A stretch of DNA of 25,816 nt, from NCBI GenBank assembly GCA_025934635.1, contig JAICWX010000103.1, forward strand, positions 1 through 25,816, in the 5' to 3' direction. Positions 7,201-13,660 of this stretch are shown piece after piece. Position 1 is the stretch's first letter. Each line of letters opens with the position of its first letter. Position numbers and translations under genes: made by a program. Below the pieces are notes generated by a model, which worked only from the letters and a program-made list of their open reading frames with translations, searched no databases and was not told where the DNA came from. Source of the DNA: Streptosporangiaceae bacterium (GTDB lineage: Bacteria > Actinomycetota > Actinomycetes > Streptosporangiales > Streptosporangiaceae).

Positions 7201-7220
7201 TTATCTCAAATTAGATATAA
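7201..7220. promoter_or_regulatory. AT-rich near-palindrome upstream of the XRE gene (probable operator)
   Basis: TTATCTCAAATTAGATATAA matches its own reverse complement at 8 of 10 pairs and begins 11 bp upstream of ATG 7190. It is the most AT-rich stretch for kilobases and includes a perfect TATAAT on the plus strand at 7216-7221, though no plus-strand gene follows. An XRE autorepressor site is the simplest reading. Confidence 0.5.
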
Positions 7221-7317
7221 TTTCCAAGCGAGCCCATGCACGCTCATGGATCGGCGATCCGACTCGGACATCCGCTACCACAGGCCCCGCCCGTCACTCG
7301 TCCCGGCTCCCCGCAAC

Positions 7318-7435
7318 GACATTGATGCTCCATCCATGCCGTCCCAGCAGCATTGATGCTCCATCCATGCTGTCAGCGACGGCATCCGGAGCCGGCGCTC
7401 CCGGCATCAGGCGCACCGCGGGCATCATCCGCCCC
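7318..7435. repeat. Dispersed two-hairpin repeat, copy A
   Basis: This 118-bp block aligns without gaps to 18727-18844; by hand count about 88 of 118 positions agree. Each copy has two tandem short hairpins with a CTC loop (core CATTGATG CTC CATCNATG) 34 bp apart, and ends in a conserved TCAGGCGYACC segment and CATCCGCCCC. In copy A the second hairpin (AGCATTGATG / CATCCATGCT) has one mismatch and the first is less well paired. It lies between the XRE promoter and the G-rich repeat. I do not recognise a named family. Confidence 0.75.
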
Positions 7436-7494
7436 GGCGGACGCTCGAGCCCAGAGGGTGAGGGCCAGGAGACTAGGGGCGCTAGGGGCGGGAC

Positions 7495-7745
7495 GACCGG
7501 GACGTCAGGGGGCCGGAGCCGGAAAGGTCAGGGACTGGGGGGCCGGGGGCCGGGGAGGTCAGGGACCGGAAGGTCGGGGCCGGGGACCGGGGAGGTCAGG
7601 GACCGGAAGGTCGGGAGCCGGGGACCGGGGACCGGGGAGGTCAGGGACCGGAAGGTCGGGGACCGGAAGGTCGGGGGCCGGGGGCCGGGGAGGTCAGGGA
7701 CTGGGAGGTCAGGGACCGGGGACCGGGGAGGTCAGGGGGCGGGAG
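7495..7745. repeat. G-rich degenerate tandem repeat overlapping the 3' end of a TetR gene
   Basis: About 250 bp consists almost entirely of 6-9 bp units such as GGGACCG, GAAGGTC, GGGGCCG and GGGAGGTCA in irregular order, purine-rich on the plus strand. The array enters the TetR gene, whose last residues (LTSPVPGP) and TGA are encoded by repeat units. The plus strand has many G-runs and could form quadruplexes. The minus-strand transcript leaving TetR is C-rich and could act in Rho-dependent termination. With the upstream part this explains the 500-bp gene-poor stretch 7197-7708. Confidence 0.8.
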
Positions 7746-8419
7746 GGAGGTAGGTAGGCGCGGAGGAAGACGGCGATGCCGCTGGTGATGATGCGGTCGG
7801 TCTCGGAATCGGTGAGCTGGATGGTGCCCATCACGGACTTGCTGCTGACCTGGCCGATCGTCAGGGCATTCAGGTGCTCGGCGGCCTGGGCGGGGTCGTC
7901 GGTGTCGAGCAGGCCAGCCGCGGCCATCTTGGCCAGGGGTTCGGCGATCAGGGGCACGATGCCCCGGCTGTGCCACAGATCGAGGATCACCGGGAAGTGC
8001 GGCGCCTCGGAGATGAGCAGGCGGACCAGGGTGGCGCGTTCGGGGGCGCGGGTGATGGTCCGGACGATCTCGCGGATGCACGCGGTCAGGGCCGGCCGGA
8101 CCTCGCCGACGTCGCGCAGGTTGCGGTCCACGATGTCGCCGATGCGCGCCCGCATCGTGTCGTAGGTCTCGCGGAGCACCAGCAGGAACAAGTTCTCCTT
8201 GTCACTGAAGTGGCTGTAGACCGTCCGCTTCGACACTCCGGCCTCCGCCGCGATCGCGTCGACGCTGGTGCGTTCGTAGCCGTCGCGCGCGAACAGGACC
8301 AGGGCGGCGGCGGCGATCGCGTCATGCTTGCGCTGCCAGCCGGACACCAGATAATCGTCATCAGTTCCGGGAACGCCCTGCTCATCCGAGCGGGACTCCG
8401 GTGCCAGGCCACGGGGCAT
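7709..8419 (-). CDS. TetR/AcrR-family transcriptional repressor
   Basis: The 236-residue product has a standard N-terminal TetR HTH (about residues 30-75). It contains AAALVLFARDGYERTSVDAIAAEAGVS and the recognition helix segment KRTVYSHFSDKENLF. The rest is a helical ligand-binding and dimerisation domain. The C-terminus ends in PPSRPLTSPVPGP, where the last eight residues come from the G-rich tandem repeat, so the native end has probably been replaced or extended. ATG 8419 lies 14 bp from a perfect 11-bp inverted repeat, so autorepression is likely. The ligand and other targets cannot be inferred: the flanking genes are minus-strand and none is a transporter. Confidence 0.9.
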   Translation of the reverse strand: MPRGLAPESRSDEQGVPGTDDDYLVSGWQRKHDAIAAAALVLFARDGYERTSVDAIAAEAGVSKRTVYSHFSDKENLFLLVLRETYDTMRARIGDIVDRNLRDVGEVRPALTACIREIVRTITRAPERATLVRLLISEAPHFPVILDLWHSRGIVPLIAEPLAKMAAAGLLDTDDPAQAAEHLNALTIGQVSSKSVMGTIQLTDSETDRIITSGIAVFLRAYLPPSRPLTSPVPGP

Positions 8420-8432
8420 ACCTAATATCGTA

Positions 8433-8472
8433 CTAAACCGTTCAGTTTTATTTACTAGACGGAACGGTTTAG
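8433..8472. promoter_or_regulatory. TetR-type operator: perfect 11-bp inverted repeat
   Basis: CTAAACCGTTC (8433-8443) and GAACGGTTTAG (8462-8472) are exact inverted repeats around an 18-bp AT-rich spacer, immediately upstream of the TetR ATG at 8419. Size, symmetry and position fit binding by two TetR dimers or one extended site. Confidence 0.7.
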
Positions 8473-8514
8473 TTCACCTGACGTTTCCGGAGCCGCCGCG
8501 GGCACCGGAACCGG

Positions 8515-9024
8515 TCAGGCGACGGGATCCCGGGGAGCCCAGCCGGACGGCGGGACCGGGCGGGCGGACCTGGCCGGGCTATGCGGAGACGGGACCAGGA
8601 CCGGCCAGCTGGCTTCGGCCCAGACGATCCGGCCGGGGTAGGCCTCGGCGAAACCCCAGCGGCTGGTGCAGGCGGCCACCAGGGCCAGGCCCCGGCCGCC
8701 CTCGGCCAGCAGGCCGCGCGATCCGGCCGCCGGGACCGACGGGCCGCCGTCGTCGGTGACCGCCACCCGGGCCACCCCGTTACGCGTGCAGTCGACTTCG
8801 ACCGTGAACACGCCGCCGCGCCCCGAGGCGGTGTGCGCGATCGCGTTGGCGCACAGCTCCGACACGCAGGTCATCAGCGTCTCCCGGGCCGGGCAGCCGG
8901 CCAGCAGTTCCCCGACGAACCGGCGCGCTTCCGGTACCGAGGCGGGCGTGCCCCGGTAGGTGCGGGCGCACGGGCGCGTCGGCTGGACTGGACCCAAGTG
9001 GAGCACCGGGTAGGCACCTGTCAC
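8515..9024 (-). CDS. RsbW-like HATPase_c protein (anti-sigma factor/serine kinase family)
   Basis: This 169-residue protein has the GHKL ATPase fold used by bacterial anti-sigma factor kinases. The N-box is ELCANAIAHTASG, the G1 box is VTDDGG and the G2 box is GGRGLALV. The N-terminal PASVPEARRFVGELL is the usual helix before the ATP site. Many such single-domain proteins in actinomycetes partner with anti-sigma antagonists or XRE/DUF397 pairs, but none is adjacent here. The Pro-rich tail after residue 140 is probably flexible. The start is GTG 9024, with GGGGGTG upstream. An inverted repeat (9021-9029 with 9053-9065) overlaps the start and may control expression. Confidence 0.85.
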   Translation of the reverse strand: MTGAYPVLHLGPVQPTRPCARTYRGTPASVPEARRFVGELLAGCPARETLMTCVSELCANAIAHTASGRGGVFTVEVDCTRNGVARVAVTDDGGPSVPAAGSRGLLAEGGRGLALVAACTSRWGFAEAYPGRIVWAEASWPVLVPSPHSPARSARPVPPSGWAPRDPVA

Positions 9025-9065
9025 TGTAGGTCACCCCCTGACAAACTAGGCTCTACAGTAAGTGA
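9021..9065. promoter_or_regulatory. Inverted repeat over the start of the RsbW-like gene
   Basis: TCACTGTAG (9021-9029) pairs with CTACAGT-AA-GTGA (9053-9065), interrupted by two extra bases in the second arm. It covers the GTG start and the bases just upstream, so it could be an operator or a structure in the leader transcript. Confidence 0.4.
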
Positions 9066-9120
9066 CGCGCGAGGGTACGAAATGGTTCAAAGGTGATTTC
9101 CGGCGCTCGCTAGCAGGATG

Positions 9121-9166
9121 TCGGTGTGCCCCCGGATACCTAAGAAGGTACCCGGGGGCACACCGA
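9121..9166. terminator. Strong hairpin in the divergent gap before the APC permease
   Basis: TCGGTGTGCCCCCGG (9121-9135) is perfectly complementary to 9152-9166. TACC/GGTA extends the stem across one A/C mismatch, leaving loop TAAGAA. No U-tract follows, which is common for actinomycete terminators. Both flanking genes read away from this point, so it ends neither. It may be an attenuator or a structured leader in the permease transcript. A four-codon frame (MVQR, 9082-9096) with GAGGG upstream precedes it. Confidence 0.6.
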
Positions 9167-9362
9167 GCGCGCTGGGCGGCGGAGCCGGGGGCGAAGGCGG
9201 GGGCGAAGGCGGGGCGGCGGGGCTAGGGCGGCGGAGGGGCGGGGGCGGGGCGGGGACGGTGCCCGTTCGGGAAATTGCTGGTTGTGGGGCTTTTTGGCTC
9301 TTCCGTGGGGGCACCTTCCGGAGGGACACTATGGGGATCGGAGGCACAGTGAGGAGGAGCCG

Positions 9363-10880
9363 ATGGATGTGAGCCCGTCCGGCGGACCTGGGCTTAAGCG
9401 TTCGCTGTCGGTGTGGGCGGCGGTGGGCATCTCGGTCGCGCTGATGGCGCCGAGCATGGCCGCGAACATCAACCCGCAGGGCAGCGCGAACTACGCGGGC
9501 CGGGCGGTGCCGCTGACCTTCCTGATCGCGGCCGTGGGCGTCCTGCTCGTGGCCTACTCCTTCGTCCGGCTGTGCCAGTACTTCCACCACGCGGGTTCGG
9601 TGTACGCGTTCGTCGGCGCCACCCTCGGGCCGCGCGCCGGGGTGGTCGCGGGCTGGGGCCTGCTCGGCACCTACACCTTCTACGCGGCGGTCACCTCGGC
9701 CGCGGCGGGCATCTTCGGGACCGCGTTCCTGCAAGAGGCCGGCATCTGGCACAACCCGCCCAACTGGGCGCCCTTCGTGCTGCTGGCGGTGGCCCTGGTG
9801 GTGTCGCTGCTGCTGGCGGTCATGCCGGCCCGGCGCGGCGGGTACGTGCTGCTGAGCGTGGAGGGCACCACGGTCGCGCTGATCCTCATCGTCACCGCGG
9901 TGGTGCTGGTCCGGCTGCTGGCCGGGAACGCGCCGACCCACCAGCACTTCACCCTGAGCGTGTTCTCGGTGGCGCCGGGGACGAAAACCAACGACCTGTT
10001 CCTGGGCGTGGTGTTCGGCTTCCTGTCGTTCGCCGGGTTCGAGGCGGCGGCCACCCTGGGCGAGGAGGCCAAGCGGCCGACCCGGGACATCCCGCGGGCC
10101 ATCCTCGGCACGGCGGTCTTCGGCGGGCTGTACTTCGTGATCGTCACCGCGGTGGAGATGATGGCCTTCGGCACCTCCGCGGCCGGGGTCAAGGCGTTCG
10201 CCAGCGCGCCGTCGCTGCTGGGCGACCTGGGTTCCTCCTTCGTCGGCAGCTGGGTCGGCGACATCATCACCCTCGGCACCGCCATCAGCGCCTTCGGCTG
10301 CTGCCTGGCCTGCGTGGTCGGGGCGGCCCGGCTGCTCTACGCGCTGTCCCGGGACACCGCCGGGGCGCGCGGGCTCGGCCAGAGCCACGCGCGCTGGGGC
10401 ACCCCGGTCTGGGCCACCTTCGCGGTCACCGCGATGGCCGCCGTCATCGTCATCGTGGAGACCGCGGTGTCCGCCCACGCGGACGCGTTCAACACCTTCC
10501 TGTGGTCCGGCACCATCGGCACGCTGATCCTGCTGGTGGTGTACGTGCTGGCCACGGTGGGCTGCATCATGCTGGTGTTCGTGCGGCGCAAGCTGCCGGT
10601 GCCGATGTGGCAGGTCATCGTGCCGGTCGCGAGCCTGGTGGTGCTGGGCTACACGCTGTACCGCAATGTGATCCCCTACCCCAGCGGGACGCCCGCGTGG
10701 TTCCCGGTGGTGTCGGGCATCTGGCTGGTGGTGGCGGTCATCGCGGTGCTCTTCGCGCCGGGCACGGCGCGCAAGCTCGGCGCGGCGCTGGCCGCCCGGG
10801 AGGGCATCGTGGCGCCGGGCGACGAGGATCCCGCTCCCCCGCTGACCGCCGCGCGAGACGAGACCGCCCGGGGAGGCTAG
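9363..10880 (+). CDS. APC-superfamily amino acid/amine permease
   Basis: The 505-residue integral membrane protein has about twelve hydrophobic helices with short loops and a hydrophilic C-terminal tail. The N-terminal helix (SLSVWAAVGISVALMAPSMA) and the segment FLSFAGFEAAATLGEEAKRPTRDIPRAI match the TM1 and TM6-loop signatures of APC transporters; the second is the most diagnostic. Substrate is unknown: amino acids or polyamines are typical, and symport with protons is usual. ATG 9363 is chosen because AGGAGGAG lies just upstream. The gene has a leader of some 300 bp containing a strong hairpin and a G-rich stretch. Its TAG shares the four bases CTAG with the convergent miaA stop. Confidence 0.88.
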   Translation: MDVSPSGGPGLKRSLSVWAAVGISVALMAPSMAANINPQGSANYAGRAVPLTFLIAAVGVLLVAYSFVRLCQYFHHAGSVYAFVGATLGPRAGVVAGWGLLGTYTFYAAVTSAAAGIFGTAFLQEAGIWHNPPNWAPFVLLAVALVVSLLLAVMPARRGGYVLLSVEGTTVALILIVTAVVLVRLLAGNAPTHQHFTLSVFSVAPGTKTNDLFLGVVFGFLSFAGFEAAATLGEEAKRPTRDIPRAILGTAVFGGLYFVIVTAVEMMAFGTSAAGVKAFASAPSLLGDLGSSFVGSWVGDIITLGTAISAFGCCLACVVGAARLLYALSRDTAGARGLGQSHARWGTPVWATFAVTAMAAVIVIVETAVSAHADAFNTFLWSGTIGTLILLVVYVLATVGCIMLVFVRRKLPVPMWQVIVPVASLVVLGYTLYRNVIPYPSGTPAWFPVVSGIWLVVAVIAVLFAPGTARKLGAALAAREGIVAPGDEDPAPPLTAARDETARGG

Positions 10881-11800
10881 CGCCGCTCTGGCGCAGCGCC
10901 GTACTGCGCGAGTGCCTCGGCCAGGAGGGCTTCGGCGGGCTGGCTGGCATCGAGCCAGCGGACGCGGGGATCGCGGCGGAACCAGGATTCCTGGCGCCGG
11001 GCGAACCGCTTGGTGGCCTTGATCGTCTCCAGCCGGGCCTCCTCTAGCGTCCACTCGCCGTCCAGGTAGCGCAGGACCTGCTGGTAGCCCAGGGCGCGGC
11101 TGGCGGTCCGGCCGTCGCGCAGGCCCCGGGCGGCCAGGCCGGCGACCTCGGCCGCCAGGCCGGCCTGCCACATCCGGCCGACCCGGGCCGCGATCCGCTG
11201 GTCGAGCTCGGGCCGGGGCAGGACGAGCCCGAGCTGGACGGCCGGGCGGTTCTGCCCGTAGGACGGCATGGTGGCGGTGAACGGGCGGCCGGAGATCTCG
11301 ATCACCTCCAGGGCGCGCACGATCCGGCGGCCGTTGCTCGGCAGGATGGCCGCGGCCGCGGCCGGGTCGAGCCGGGCCAGCCGGGCGTGCAGGGCCGGGG
11401 CGCCCTGACCGGTGAGCTCGCGCTCGAGACGGTCGCGGGCAGCCGGGTCCGTTCCGGGGAAATCCAGGTCATCGAGGGCCGCCCGGACGTACAGGCCAGA
11501 ACCCCCGGCCAAGATGGGCACCCGGCCCCGGGCGGTGATCTCGCCGATCGCGGCGCGGGCCAGCTTCTGGTAGTCGGCGACGTTGGCGGCCTGGGTCACC
11601 GGCCAGATGTCGAGCAGGTGGTGCGGGACGCCGCGCCAGGCCGACTCGGGCTCCTTGGCGGTGCCGATGTCCATGCCCTGGTAGAGCTGCATCGAGTCGG
11701 CGTTCACGATCTCGCCGCCGAGGGCGCGGGCCAGCTCGATGGCCAGGCCCGATTTCCCGGTGGCGGTCGCGCCGACCACCGCGATGACGTGCGTCCCCAT
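10877..11800 (-). CDS. miaA: tRNA dimethylallyltransferase (MiaA)
   Basis: MiaA transfers the dimethylallyl group from DMAPP to N6 of A37 in tRNAs that read codons starting with U. MiaB, also in this window, can then methylthiolate the product. The 307-residue length is normal. The P-loop GATATGKS is at residues 10-17, followed by NADSMQLYQGMDIGTAKE with the family aspartate and the DMAPP/tRNA-binding region. GGSGLYVRA, NGRRIVRALEV and RALGYQQ are also family motifs. The C-terminal KRFARRQESWFRRD is a typical MiaA tRNA-contact segment. ATG 11800 follows TGGGGGG closely. A 56-residue gene ends 38 bp upstream and is probably cotranscribed. Confidence 0.97.
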   Translation of the reverse strand: MGTHVIAVVGATATGKSGLAIELARALGGEIVNADSMQLYQGMDIGTAKEPESAWRGVPHHLLDIWPVTQAANVADYQKLARAAIGEITARGRVPILAGGSGLYVRAALDDLDFPGTDPAARDRLERELTGQGAPALHARLARLDPAAAAAILPSNGRRIVRALEVIEISGRPFTATMPSYGQNRPAVQLGLVLPRPELDQRIAARVGRMWQAGLAAEVAGLAARGLRDGRTASRALGYQQVLRYLDGEWTLEEARLETIKATKRFARRQESWFRRDPRVRWLDASQPAEALLAEALAQYGAAPERR

Positions 11801-11838
11801 GCCCCCCAGTGTGCCCGCGGTCCGGGCGTGCCCGGGTG

Positions 11839-12009
11839 CTAGCGGGCCGCGCCGCGCGGGTCGCTGCTACCCGGGGCCCGGGCGACGGTGGCGCGCGTGA
11901 GGGTGCGAGCGGAGCGCTGGCGCCGGGTCCTGGCGGCCCGGCGGCGCTCGTCCCGCTCGTCCTCGCTGGCGTCAGTCTCCAGGTAGAGCTGCACGAACAT
12001 CGGATGCAT
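11839..12009 (-). CDS. 56-residue charged protein upstream of miaA
   Basis: A small frame from ATG 12009 to TAG 11839 begins MHPMFVQLYLETDASEDERD and continues into an Arg-rich tail (ERRRAARTRRQRSARTLTR). AAGAAGG sits five bases before the ATG, and codon choice is as G/C-biased as in neighbouring genes. An internal ATG at 12000 (MFVQLYLE) is a possible alternative start. The layout is a short hydrophobic strand, an acidic patch and a basic tail. It has no membrane helix. I do not recognise a family; an RNA- or protein-binding role would be a guess. Its stop lies 38 bp before miaA, which suggests a shared transcript. Confidence 0.6.
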   Translation of the reverse strand: MHPMFVQLYLETDASEDERDERRRAARTRRQRSARTLTRATVARAPGSSDPRGAAR

Positions 12010-12108
12010 GATGGCCTTCTTCCCCCGTCGGCGGCCTTCCTACCTTCCGGAGCGCGGCGGGCCGACGAAAATACGTGTGATCTACATGACTCCCGATCCG
12101 GCCGGTAT

Positions 12109-13629
12109 TCAGCGGGCTTTTGCCAAGATGGTGGTATGGGCGGCTCCGCCCGCGGACTCGATCAGCAGCGGGGTGTCGGTGACGGGGAGGTTCAGCTGGG
12201 CGTCCTGGGACCGGACGATCCGGGAGTGGCCGAAGGCGTCGGTGATGACGGCTGCTTCGGCGGGCCAGGGCCAGGTCACGGCGACCGGCGGCTGGTCCTC
12301 GCCGTCGAAGGGGTCGCGGTGGTCCCAGAGCACGAGCAGCGGGCTGCGTCCGGTCCTGGTCGCCTCGAATGCGCGCAGGGTCCCGGGCTGGCGGTCCGGC
12401 GTGATGCGCGATACGGTCTGCGCGCCCGCCAGCGACCGGGCGAGCAGGGCGAAGGTGTCCGCGGCGGGGTGGCGGACGCTGAGCTCGCCATCGCGGTAGC
12501 CGAGCAGCGGGAGCTTGCCGATGAGCAGGTGCATCAGCTGGAGGTGGTCGACGGGCCCGGGGTATTCGGGCGCGAGATTCCAGTACGCGGTCCGGCGCAC
12601 GCCCTCGGCCAGCGCCAGCACGGTGCGCATGACCACCTGGCGGCAGTTGATGCGCTCGCGCCTGGATTCCAGCTCGGCCGGGCAGCCCGCCATGAACAGC
12701 TGCAGCCGGGGCGGGAGGGTGTCCAGCTGGTCGTACAGGGCGGCCATCACCCGGCGTTCCGGAGTGTCCTGCCCGGCCCGGGCGGCAAGTTCACCGGTGC
12801 TCTGCGCGGGCGCGGGGTCCCCTGAGCGTGCGGCCTCGGCGAAGGCGGCGGCGAAGGTCTGCTGCATGACCGCCATGGCGTCGGGGAACTCAAATGGCTG
12901 CGGCCCGGCGTGCTCGCCGACGACGACCGGCTTGAGGTAGCCGTGCGCCCGCATGAAGCCCCGGGCGGTGGCCAGGTACTCGGGGATGCGGTCGAGATCG
13001 CCGTAGAGGTGCACGCTGAACAGGTCGAAGGCGTCCCGGCCAGCCTTGGCGACGTGATCGAAGAACTGCCGCGGCGCGCTGCCCGGCTCGCTGCTGAACA
13101 CGTCGTAGCCGCAGCCGCCGAGCACGACCGCCGCGGCCGGGTCGGCCTCCTTGACCGCGCTGTACATGGTGGCCAGCTGCCCGGCGTACTCTTCCGCGGT
13201 GCCCGCCCAGAGCAGGCCGGTGTTGCTCGGCTCGTTGTCGCACTGCCAGTAGCTGACCCGGCCCCCGCAATGGCGGACCACCTGGCGGACGAACTCGGCG
13301 TACGCGTCCTGGTCGAGGGCGGGTGACGGCGGCAGGAAGTCGGTCGGCTGGCGGGTCCCCCACCGCGAGCTCGAGCACAGCGTGATCCAGAGCTCGGTGT
13401 CGCCGTCCAGCTGCCCGAGCAGGGCGTCGACGGTATCCCAGCGGTACTGGCCGGGCTCCGGTTCCACCTGCGACCAGTACAGGTAGGCGCGGACCAGCCC
13501 GGCTCCGAGCGTCCGGGCCTGCGGACCGAACTCGCCGGGCGGGCCGAACAGGCCGTAGCTGATGCCGCGGACCACACCCAGCCGGATGTCCTGGGGTTCG
13601 AAGGGTTCACGAGTCAAAGTTTCACTCAT
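12109..13629 (-). CDS. Clan GH-A-like glycoside hydrolase (TIM barrel), cytoplasmic
   Basis: The 506-residue product has a (beta/alpha)8-type region in its first ~300 residues. RAYLYWSQVEPEPGQYRWDTVD is the usual strand and helix pair of cellulase/GH39-like barrels. The motif WQCDNEPS supplies a likely acid/base glutamate (E133, NEP at the end of strand 4), and VVVGEHAG supplies a candidate nucleophile (E239). The C-terminal part (~400-506) looks like a beta-sandwich accessory domain. No signal peptide is visible, so the substrate is probably intracellular or imported. ATG 13629 is chosen over longer in-frame starts because those would run through the operator and into the divergent TetR gene. 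Regulation by that TetR protein is likely. Exact GH family and sugar specificity are uncertain. Confidence 0.72.
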   Translation of the reverse strand: MSETLTREPFEPQDIRLGVVRGISYGLFGPPGEFGPQARTLGAGLVRAYLYWSQVEPEPGQYRWDTVDALLGQLDGDTELWITLCSSSRWGTRQPTDFLPPSPALDQDAYAEFVRQVVRHCGGRVSYWQCDNEPSNTGLLWAGTAEEYAGQLATMYSAVKEADPAAAVVLGGCGYDVFSSEPGSAPRQFFDHVAKAGRDAFDLFSVHLYGDLDRIPEYLATARGFMRAHGYLKPVVVGEHAGPQPFEFPDAMAVMQQTFAAAFAEAARSGDPAPAQSTGELAARAGQDTPERRVMAALYDQLDTLPPRLQLFMAGCPAELESRRERINCRQVVMRTVLALAEGVRRTAYWNLAPEYPGPVDHLQLMHLLIGKLPLLGYRDGELSVRHPAADTFALLARSLAGAQTVSRITPDRQPGTLRAFEATRTGRSPLLVLWDHRDPFDGEDQPPVAVTWPWPAEAAVITDAFGHSRIVRSQDAQLNLPVTDTPLLIESAGGAAHTTILAKAR

Positions 13630-13654
13630 AAACTCTAAGTTTATATAGTAAACT
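13629..13654. promoter_or_regulatory. Overlapping palindromic operator between the GH-like and TetR genes
   Basis: TAAACT-CTA-AGTTTA (13629-13643) is a perfect palindrome, and AGTTTA-TATAG-TAAACT (13638-13654) is a second that shares the middle half-site. The direct repeats TAAACTC are exactly 20 bp apart, about two helical turns. The site fills the gap between the divergent starts at 13629 and 13661 and is strongly AT-rich, so one TetR-type protein could repress both directions. Confidence 0.75.
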
Positions 13655-13660
13655 CCGCTC

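Noticed and set aside
7211..7230. Perfect TATAAT on the plus strand as a promoter for a plus-strand gene
   Set aside because: No coding frame or conserved -35 follows. The sequence is better explained as part of the palindrome upstream of the XRE gene.
7318..7370. Two near-identical 20-bp segments that might look like CRISPR repeats
   Set aside because: Only two copies 34 bp apart, each a self-complementary hairpin, with no cas genes. The same pair recurs at 18727 with the same spacing, so it is one composite element.
7495..7757. Plus-strand open frames rich in Gly, Arg, Ser and Thr through the G-rich array
   Set aside because: They follow the tandem repeat in more than one frame, lack a credible start and ribosome-binding site, and match no protein. 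The array explains them.
9167..9340. Possible riboswitch in the permease leader
   Set aside because: I could not match the leader to any riboswitch consensus I know. Only the hairpin at 9121-9166 is supported.
9282..9362. N-terminal extension of the permease from an upstream start
   Set aside because: The extension has no hydrophobic or family-like sequence, while ATG 9363 has a strong AGGAGGAG and begins directly before the first membrane helix.
9087..11171. Very long minus-strand open frame opposite the permease
   Set aside because: It is the complement of the APC permease and part of miaA, both supported by family motifs. Its own sequence is low-complexity Arg/His/Gly.
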